Positions 58,322-64,000 of a stretch of 64,000 bases of DNA are shown in pieces. Both the position numbers and the translations under genes were made by a program. Under the pieces are notes generated by a model that saw nothing but the letters and a program-made list of their open reading frames with translations, did no database searches and was not told where the DNA came from. The DNA is from CAVVEQ01 sp963802095 (lineage in GTDB: Bacteria > Chloroflexota > Anaerolineae > Anaerolineales > Anaerolineaceae), in assembly GCA_963802095.1 (NCBI GenBank), contig CAWDHI010000001.1, positions 620,001 to 684,000 on the forward strand, read 5' to 3'. The stretch's first letter is position 1; every line of letters starts with the position of its first letter.

Positions 58322-60220
58322 ATGGTCGTTCCAAATATTTCAGCTCTCGATTCATGGTTGGAGTTGAACCTGCCTTCTGTCCAAAAACCCGGCCGGTATT
58401 CAGGAAATGAACTCAACCAGGTTCGCAAAGATTGGGATTCTGTAAAAGTACATGCTGCGCTAGCTTTTCCGGATATCTATGACCTGGGGGTGCCAAACCT
58501 GGGTCTTTCCATCCTCTATGACCAAATCAACAAACGTCAGGATACACTTGCGGAGAGAGTTTTTCTCCCCTGGGTTGACATGGAAAGGATAATGCGACGG
58601 GATGGTATATCATTGTTCTCACTAGAAAATCGCATTCCTCTCCAAAAATTTGACCTCATTGGTATCTCCCTCCCCTACGAAACTCTCTACACCAACGCAC
58701 TCAACCTGCTTGATCTTGCGGGAATCCCAGTTCGCTCGCGGGACCGGACATCGGACCACCCTCTCGTGATCGCTGGTGGTCACGCGATGTTAAACCCGGA
58801 ACCGATGGCTCCCTTTCTGGATGTCATTGTCATCGGCGAGGGAGAGGAAACAATTCACGAAATTCTAGATTCATTAATCACATCGAAGAAAAATCGCTTC
58901 GATCGAGTAAAAACTCTTTTTGCATTATCAAGGATAACCGGTGTATACATCCCATCTTTTTATTCGCCATGGAATGATGATGCTGGAAAGTATCTGGGAC
59001 TGAACACAATATCTACAGAGGTTCCCTGCTGCATCCAGAAACGGATCGTCGGACGCCTGCCTGAGCCGGTCACGGATTTTATTGTTCCATCCATTGAGGT
59101 TGTCCACAACCGGGTGGCGATTGAGATCATGCGTGGTTGTACGCGCGGGTGCCGTTTTTGCCAGGCGGGGATGATCACCAGGCCAGTTCGGGAACGCCCT
59201 CTCGATCAGATCCTGGAAGCACTCCAGGTTGCGCTTGATAAAACCGGATTTGAGGAAGTCGCGCTACTATCTCTCTCTTCATCCGATCACTCGGAGATCA
59301 AGGAAATCGTTCAGGCGATCCAAACCCGTTTCGAAGGTAAGCATTTAACCATCTCTCTCCCCTCCCTTCGTATAGAGTCTTTATCAGTAGACTTGCTCGA
59401 GAAATTGAGCGGTTCCCGACAAACCAGCTTTACACTGGCCCCCGAAGCTGCCACGGACCGGTTGCGAAATATCATCAATAAACCAATTTCGGATGACGCT
59501 CTATTGGAAGTAACCCGCTTGATATATTCCCGAGGCTGGAGGGTAATTAAATGTTATTTTATGATCGGTCACCCGGAAGAAACCATGGACGATGTGAAAG
59601 CGATAGCCGATCTCTGTAAAAGGGTCGTAATGGAAGGGAGAAAATTCCACGGTCTTAAAGCGACTTTGCACGCAGGTATCAGCACTTTTATTCCCAAGCC
59701 ACATACCCCTTTCCAGTGGCGTGCGATGGATTCACTGGAATCAATCCGCGAGAAACAGGCGTTTCTTCGCCGGGAACTACGCGGGCCTGGACTTAAAATG
59801 ACCTGGGCGGATCCGCAAACTTCCCTCTTGGAAGCCTGGCTTTGCAGGGGTGACCGGAAGACTGCGGAAGTTATCTATAATGCCTGGAAAGCCGGGGCAA
59901 GGTTCGATGCCTGGCAGGATCAATTTAATTTTGACCTTTGGAAGGTTGCCTTTGACCAGTCCGGGATAGATCCTTTCTCGTTTTCCCACCGGGTTAGATC
60001 CGCAGATGAGGTATTTCCCTGGGACCATATCCAAATTGGAGTCACAAAAAAATACCTGCTCGAAGAAGCCGAAAATAGCCGGTCGGGAGTCTTGCGCCCG
60101 GATTGCCGCGTAAGTTGTTATGTGTGTGGGATCCTCCCGGGGTATAAAAAGATCAGGCAGGAAAATCCCGGCTCCCATTGGGGCTGCCCGGAAGTAAAAG
60201 CGGAAGTGATTCAATCATGA
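58322..60220 (+). CDS. Radical SAM protein, TIGR03960 type (with B12-binding-like N-terminus)
   Basis: A 632-residue protein. The N-terminal half (about 1-200) resembles the cobalamin-binding Rossmann fold found before many radical SAM domains (VHAALAFPDIYDLGVPNLGLS, IAGGHAMLNPEPM, VIGEGEETIHE). The radical SAM core binds a [4Fe-4S] cluster through RGCTRGCRFCQAG (CxxxCxxC). The C-terminal region has a CYVCG motif (about 595). The TIGR03960 family is usually found fused to, or next to, DUF2344, as here. Its substrate is not established. The ATGA overlap with the next gene indicates co-translation. Confidence 0.87.
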   Translation: MVVPNISALDSWLELNLPSVQKPGRYSGNELNQVRKDWDSVKVHAALAFPDIYDLGVPNLGLSILYDQINKRQDTLAERVFLPWVDMERIMRRDGISLFSLENRIPLQKFDLIGISLPYETLYTNALNLLDLAGIPVRSRDRTSDHPLVIAGGHAMLNPEPMAPFLDVIVIGEGEETIHEILDSLITSKKNRFDRVKTLFALSRITGVYIPSFYSPWNDDAGKYLGLNTISTEVPCCIQKRIVGRLPEPVTDFIVPSIEVVHNRVAIEIMRGCTRGCRFCQAGMITRPVRERPLDQILEALQVALDKTGFEEVALLSLSSSDHSEIKEIVQAIQTRFEGKHLTISLPSLRIESLSVDLLEKLSGSRQTSFTLAPEAATDRLRNIINKPISDDALLEVTRLIYSRGWRVIKCYFMIGHPEETMDDVKAIADLCKRVVMEGRKFHGLKATLHAGISTFIPKPHTPFQWRAMDSLESIREKQAFLRRELRGPGLKMTWADPQTSLLEAWLCRGDRKTAEVIYNAWKAGARFDAWQDQFNFDLWKVAFDQSGIDPFSFSHRVRSADEVFPWDHIQIGVTKKYLLEEAENSRSGVLRPDCRVSCYVCGILPGYKKIRQENPGSHWGCPEVKAEVIQS

Positions 60221-60867
60221 TCCGGTGCAGGGTTCTATATCATAAGACCGAACCGCTGCGATATACCGGTATGTTGGATATCCAGCACATTTGGGAACGA
60301 CTTTTTCGTCGCGCGTACCTCAACCTGGCTTACAGTCAGGGATTTCACCCTCAACCCAGGATCCAGCAAGCCGCTCCCCTTCCCTTGGGGTTCCTTTCTT
60401 CTTACGAACTGCTAGATTTCTGGCTGGATAGTACTGAAACCGTCCCGGTTATCACCGAGAAGATACTAAGAAATACTCATCCGGGTCTGGAAATCATTCA
60501 TATAGAAGAAATTGATCTTTTCGCTCCAATACTCCAAAGTCAGCTGGAATCGTCAAGTTATCTGGTGACTTCTCTTCTGGAAATCGATCCGGTATTTTTC
60601 GTAGAAAAATGGAACCACTTGATGGCAGAAAGATTGATCATTCGAACGCGCAGGGGCAAGGAATATGACCTGAGACCCCTGATCCAGTCCATTGATGCGG
60701 TTGAACCTGAAGTTGGATATGTAGGTTTTCAATTGACCCTTTCCGCTCGAGAGGCTGCCACAGGCCGCCCGGAGGAAGTGATCGCAGCCATGGAAATGGA
60801 CCCATTTACTTTCCGCTACAAGCGAAAAAAACTAACTTTTTCGATCCCGGTATTTTTCCTTATCTGA
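60217..60867 (+). CDS. DUF2344/TIGR03936 family protein
   Basis: The 216-residue protein starts IRCRVLYHKTEPLRYTGMLD and has AYSQGFHPQPRIQQAAPLPLGF, the standard DUF2344 signature. It is fused to the TIGR03960 radical SAM protein in many bacteria; here it is separate but overlaps it by four bases (ATGA). The ATG at 60217 is chosen, since the frame upstream lies inside the radical SAM gene. The partner role is supported by context; the biochemical function is unknown. The stop shares one base with the start of the next gene. Confidence 0.88.
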   Translation: MIRCRVLYHKTEPLRYTGMLDIQHIWERLFRRAYLNLAYSQGFHPQPRIQQAAPLPLGFLSSYELLDFWLDSTETVPVITEKILRNTHPGLEIIHIEEIDLFAPILQSQLESSSYLVTSLLEIDPVFFVEKWNHLMAERLIIRTRRGKEYDLRPLIQSIDAVEPEVGYVGFQLTLSAREAATGRPEEVIAAMEMDPFTFRYKRKKLTFSIPVFFLI

Positions 60868-61514
60868 TGAGCACAATTTTTAAGATCTTTGAATGCTTGA
60901 ATCAAGAGTGCGGATTCCGCTGTCCGGAATCACCCACTGATAATCCCTTGGAAAAATGTCCATTGTGTGGTTCATTAGGCCGGAAAACTGAATACGGTTA
61001 TCTGGATGGTGAGGATTGGAGAAATAAAGTTGCAACGCCAAGCAACCATCTGGAAGTCCTTTTGGATAATTTACGGAGTATATATAATGTTGGATCGATT
61101 TTTCGTACCAGCGACGGCGCAGGTATTCGACGGCTCTATCTTGGAGGGTACACCCCCACACCCGAACATCCGAAACTATGGAAAACCGGATTGGGTTCGG
61201 AGTGGTCTGTTCCCTGGGATTATGTTCGGAATGGATCAGATCTTGTCCTTTCTAAAAGATACGAGGGGTACCATATTTGGGTGCTGGAGCGTACCGAATC
61301 AGCGATTTCGATATTTGAATCCAAACCGGCAACACCGGTCTCACCAATCCTCCTTGTAATAGGAAATGAAAAAGTTGGGGTTGACCCTGAGATCATCCTA
61401 AATAGTCACCAGGTCGTATTTATACCCATGGCGGGTCGCAAACGCTCGCTCAACGTTGCCACTGCTTTTGGGATCGCCGCGTATGCTCTTTCGATGAACC
61501 AGAATAATCTTTGA
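60867..61514 (+). CDS. TrmH/SpoU-type RNA 2'-O-methyltransferase with N-terminal zinc ribbon
   Basis: This 215-residue protein has an N-terminal zinc ribbon (Cys10, Cys15, Cys19, Cys31 and Cys34) followed by a SPOUT methyltransferase domain. Motif 1 is DNLRSIYNVGSIFRTSDGAG (about 68-87), motif 2 LVIGNEKVGVDPEI and motif 3 IPMAGRKRSLNVATAFGIA. Such enzymes methylate ribose 2'-OH in tRNA or rRNA. The zinc ribbon is not part of classic TrmH and may help RNA recognition. The ATG shares one base with the DUF2344 stop (TGATG), so it is translationally coupled. Confidence 0.87.
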   Translation: MSTIFKIFECLNQECGFRCPESPTDNPLEKCPLCGSLGRKTEYGYLDGEDWRNKVATPSNHLEVLLDNLRSIYNVGSIFRTSDGAGIRRLYLGGYTPTPEHPKLWKTGLGSEWSVPWDYVRNGSDLVLSKRYEGYHIWVLERTESAISIFESKPATPVSPILLVIGNEKVGVDPEIILNSHQVVFIPMAGRKRSLNVATAFGIAAYALSMNQNNL

Positions 61515-61559
61515 TTCATCAAGAAAAATGGAATAAAATCGTACGTCATTCGAGGTTAT

Positions 61560-61787
61560 ATGCCGATTTATGAATATATCTGCAGGAAATGTGGTTCGAA
61601 ATTCGATACGATCCGACCCATGAAGGAAGCAGACTCCCCCATTCCCTGTGAAAAATGTGACAGCGTTGATACCAAGCGTGCCCTTTCAGTTTGTTTTTCT
61701 CACGGGACAGAGAAATCAACCAACCCTAGTCATTCCGGTGGATGCGGAAGCTGCAGCGGTGGTTCCTGCGCATCCTGCCGATCTTGA
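61560..61787 (+). CDS. FmdB-type zinc ribbon protein
   Basis: A 75-residue protein with the FmdB/CxxC_CxxC_SSSS domain: MPIYEYICRKCG (Cys8, Cys11) and IPCEKCDS (Cys30, Cys33). It ends in a low-complexity GGCGSCSGGSCASC tail with four more cysteines. FmdB-type proteins are small putative regulatory or metal-binding proteins; function is unclear. TAAAAT at 61534-61539 and GAGG before the ATG suggest a separate promoter. Confidence 0.82.
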   Translation: MPIYEYICRKCGSKFDTIRPMKEADSPIPCEKCDSVDTKRALSVCFSHGTEKSTNPSHSGGCGSCSGGSCASCRS

Positions 61788-61801
61788 GGTTCCGGGTAAT
61801 C

Positions 61802-62641
61802 ATGGAAAAATTCGCAAACAAGTTGGTTTTGATAACAGGGGGCTCGAGTGGTATCGGGTTGGCCTTGGCAAAAAAACTCGTTTCCCGGGGTGCAAACGTC
61901 TACATCCTTGGCCGTCGCTTGGAAAACTTGACCACTACTTCCCTGGAGTTGAAGAAGAACCGGATTAATTCTACCCAACGAGCGGGGATTATTTCCGCCG
62001 ATATTTCGAGGGAAAAAAGCACCATTCGCATCCTCGAGAGTTTTCTAGAAAAAGTCGGTGTCCCGGATTATTTATTCAATTCCGCTGGGATCGTTTTCCC
62101 TGGTCAAGTTGAAAACATTCCTATGGCTGAGTTCCATACCCAGATGGCAACCAACTTCTTCGGCACTGTCCTCATCACGAAAACGTTCCTGCCTGCCATG
62201 CTGGCACGGGGGACCGGGCACATCATCAATATTTCCTCCTTTGCAGGTTTCTACGCATCATATGGATATTCAGCATATTCCTCCACTAAGTATGCCATCC
62301 GTGGTTTTTCGGATGTGATCCGTGCGGAGCTGAAACCCAGAGGCATCAAAGTTTCGATTGTGTTTCCTGCCGATGTTGATACTCCCCAACTCGCTTACGA
62401 ACGGTCTGTTCAGACGGAGATTATGAAGGAGATAAATGCTTCCGCAGGAACGCTGCCCTCAGAAAAAGTCGCTGATTACATTCTTAAAGGCGTCGACAAA
62501 GGTCGTTACGTCATCACCCCTGGTTTCGAGCCCACTCTGGCGTATATCCTTTCGGTTACAGTTGGTTGGGTTCTTTATCCTTTGATGGACTCATTAATCA
62601 AATCAGCAGAGAAAAAAGTCCACAAGAATTCTTCATTGTAG
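61802..62641 (+). CDS. 3-ketosphinganine reductase-like short-chain dehydrogenase
   Basis: The 279-residue SDR has TGGSSGIG near residues 13-20 and NSAG in the middle, with catalytic NISSFAG Ser and YSSTK. It ends in a hydrophobic stretch (AYILSVTVGWVLYPLMDSLI, about 245-264) that likely sits in the membrane. The overall pattern, including the C-terminal membrane helix and VFPADVDTPQL, resembles eukaryotic 3-ketodihydrosphingosine reductase. Sphingolipid synthesis is known in some bacteria, but no serine palmitoyltransferase gene is in this window, so the substrate could also be another long-chain ketone. ATG at 61802 is chosen because the frame before it overlaps the FmdB gene. Confidence 0.78.
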   Translation: MEKFANKLVLITGGSSGIGLALAKKLVSRGANVYILGRRLENLTTTSLELKKNRINSTQRAGIISADISREKSTIRILESFLEKVGVPDYLFNSAGIVFPGQVENIPMAEFHTQMATNFFGTVLITKTFLPAMLARGTGHIINISSFAGFYASYGYSAYSSTKYAIRGFSDVIRAELKPRGIKVSIVFPADVDTPQLAYERSVQTEIMKEINASAGTLPSEKVADYILKGVDKGRYVITPGFEPTLAYILSVTVGWVLYPLMDSLIKSAEKKVHKNSSL

Positions 62642-62674
62642 AGATTTTTCTATCCACTCGTAGAAATATCCTAA

Positions 62675-62707
62675 AAAAACCGTTATGTTATACTTCTATC
62701 GGTTTTT
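62675..62707 (+). terminator. Possible terminator hairpin with an embedded -10 element
   Basis: AAAAACCG (62675-62682) pairs with CGGTTTTT (62700-62707), a T-rich arm that resembles a weak terminator for the SDR gene. The loop holds TATACT (62689-62694), a possible -10 for the next gene. Confidence 0.35.
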
Positions 62708-62737
62708 CAACCAAATAATTTTTATAAGAGGGAGAAT

Positions 62738-63940
62738 ATGGAATCAAAGGATTATATTGCCCTAGAAGATCGTTACGGAGCGCATAATTACCACCCGTTG
62801 GATGTCGTAATCCAAAAGGGGGATGGGATTTGGGTTGAGGACGTCGATGGAAACCGTTACATGGATTGCCTCAGCGCTTATTCAGCTCTGAACCAGGGGC
62901 ATGTTCATCCCCGTATTCTCAATGCGCTGGTGAATCAGGCTGCCAAACTGACCCTAACCTCCCGTGCGTTTCGAAATGACCAACTCCCCCTCCTTTTCAA
63001 GGAACTTGCTGATTGGACCGGTTATGGTATGTCCTTATTGATGAATTCAGGTGCGGAAGCTGTGGAGACTGCTATCAAGCTTGCCCGGAAATGGGCATAT
63101 ATAAAGAAAAGCGTTCCACGCTACGAAGCGGAAATCATCGTTGCGTCCGGAAATTTCCATGGCCGGACAGTAAGCATCGTTTCCTTTTCTACGGAACCAT
63201 TATATAGGGATGATTTTGGTCCCTTCACGCCCGGCTTTAAGGTAGTCCCCTTTGGTGACGCTTCCGCGATAGAAAAAGCGATCACTCCCGCCACTGCTGC
63301 GGTCATGGTGGAACCCATCCAGGGTGAAGGTGGAGTTCTCATTCCCCCCCAGGGCTACCTGCGGGAAATCCGACAAATATGCACCAATAATAAGGTATTG
63401 TTCATCGCAGATGAGATCCAAACCGGCCTTGGCAGGACCGGGAAGCTCTTTGCCAGCCAGCATGAAGATGTCCGCCCGGACATGATCATCATAGGAAAAG
63501 CTCTTGGGGGTGGTTTTTACCCCGTTTCAGCTGTATTGGCAGATGAACCTATCATGGGTCTGTTCACGCCAGGAGAACATGGGTCTACATTCGGAGGCAA
63601 TCCCCTGGCTGCTGCAGTTGCCCGTGAGGCCATCAAGGTCATCCGAGAGGAGAACCTTGTGGAGAAGAGTGCGGCTATGGGTGAATATTTTATGGAACAA
63701 TTAATGAAAATCCCCAGCGTGCATGTAAAGGAAATTCGTGGGAGAGGTTTATTAATCGGCGTGGAATTGAAGACTGAAGCTGGTGGTGCTCGCAGATTCT
63801 GCGAGGTTTTGAAGAACAAAGGTATTCTTGCCAAGGAAACCCACGAAAAGGTGATTCGATTCGCCCCTCCACTGATCATTACCAAGCAGGATATTGACTG
63901 GGCTATACCGCGCATTCGCGAAACCCTGCAGATACCTTAA
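62738..63940 (+). CDS. rocD: Ornithine--oxo-acid aminotransferase
   Basis: This 400-residue class III PLP aminotransferase has a YGAHNYHPLDVVIQKGDG start, as in ornithine aminotransferases. Motifs: MNSGAEAVETAIKLARKW, NFHGRT, the PLP aspartate in FIADEIQTGLGRTG and the PLP lysine in IIGKALGGGFYPVSA. It converts ornithine and 2-oxoglutarate to glutamate semialdehyde and glutamate, linking arginine and proline metabolism. GAGGGAG lies ten bases before the ATG. A transaminase with another substrate is less likely given the N-terminal motif. Confidence 0.93.
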   Translation: MESKDYIALEDRYGAHNYHPLDVVIQKGDGIWVEDVDGNRYMDCLSAYSALNQGHVHPRILNALVNQAAKLTLTSRAFRNDQLPLLFKELADWTGYGMSLLMNSGAEAVETAIKLARKWAYIKKSVPRYEAEIIVASGNFHGRTVSIVSFSTEPLYRDDFGPFTPGFKVVPFGDASAIEKAITPATAAVMVEPIQGEGGVLIPPQGYLREIRQICTNNKVLFIADEIQTGLGRTGKLFASQHEDVRPDMIIIGKALGGGFYPVSAVLADEPIMGLFTPGEHGSTFGGNPLAAAVAREAIKVIREENLVEKSAAMGEYFMEQLMKIPSVHVKEIRGRGLLIGVELKTEAGGARRFCEVLKNKGILAKETHEKVIRFAPPLIITKQDIDWAIPRIRETLQIP

Positions 63941-63994
63941 GTATCACGAATTCCACTCAGGTCCATTAACACATCCTCGAATTCTGGAGAATCC

Positions 63995-64000
63995 ATGGCG
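63995..64000 (+). other. Possible first two codons of the next gene
   Basis: ATGGCG at the very end of the window is preceded by GGAG at 63986-63989, a good ribosome-binding position. Only two codons are visible, so nothing can be said about the product. Confidence 0.35.

Noticed and set aside
1..64000. CRISPR arrays, insertion sequences, attachment sites, phage genes
   Set aside because: No direct repeat series, transposase motif or integrase seen by reading; only housekeeping and surface genes.

Overview
The window looks like a chromosomal segment of a free-living bacterium of the Chloroflexota, most likely class Anaerolineae. This is an inference from gene content and style; no 16S rRNA is present. 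The reasons are a run of large GT-C membrane glycosyltransferases, a Ser/Thr kinase fused to a PQQ-type propeller, a stand-alone ChlI-type ATPase in a non-phototrophic setting, a DUF348/G5/propeller lipoprotein, and a Firmicutes-like order (kinase, rpe, rpmB, asp23, fakA, fakB, recG, coaD). Coding density is very high: 58 probable protein genes, one tRNA gene, many ATGA or TGATG overlaps, and no gene-free stretch over 300 bases. I see no CRISPR array, insertion sequence, phage gene, rRNA or replication origin.

Layout. 1-1795: 3' end of glycerol kinase, then ribosomal protein L25 with its own promoter, structured leader and terminator. 7784-1882 (minus): iscS, mnmA, a small membrane protein, an S9 peptidase, trmI and a CoA-type NUDIX hydrolase. 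7894-12984 (plus): phosphohexomutase, TatD nuclease, polyprenyl synthase, plsX and a membrane protein, interrupted by tRNA-Leu(GAG) on the minus strand. 14363-12981 (minus): scpB and rluB. 14422-20202 (plus): lipoprotein, UDP-glucuronate decarboxylase-like epimerase, GtrA protein, ChlI ATPase, UroD-family protein, rsmD. 24493-20199 (minus): cytoplasmic histidine kinase, a phosphofructokinase with a pyrophosphate-type signature, class II aldolase, NUDIX. 34207-24570: a glycosyltransferase island with six GT-C-like membrane proteins and one nitrilase. 35382-34246: acetyltransferase-like protein. 35477-37816: a SIS sugar isomerase and MurA whose catalytic Cys is Asp.

44589-37836 (minus) is the most interesting part. 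It is a signalling island: an SH3-like anchored protein, a Ser/Thr kinase with eight PQQ-like blades, a PP2C phosphatase, a J-domain/vWA protein, a zinc-ribbon/FHA protein, a small unknown protein, an OmpR-type regulator and a thioredoxin. In the J-vWA gene the reading frame breaks at an A AAA AAG heptamer. A -1 shift there joins it to a 105-codon tail whose stop overlaps the FHA start. The SH3 gene appears to start at AUU behind a strong ribosome-binding site.

44654-53218 (plus): a second kinase without PASTA domains, rpe, asp23-like, fakA, fakB, recG, coaD and a coiled-coil protein, with rpmB on the minus strand. 57118-53243 (minus): lon and folC. 57230-63940 (plus): DUF503, an atypical SDR, a radical SAM/DUF2344 pair, a TrmH-type methyltransferase, an FmdB zinc ribbon, a 3-ketosphinganine reductase-like SDR and ornithine aminotransferase.

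Several plus-strand genes (30417, 32882, 44654, 49642) have a -10 hexamer ending 6-7 nt before the start codon and no Shine-Dalgarno, which suggests leaderless transcripts. Product calls come from reading motifs by eye; no database search was run.
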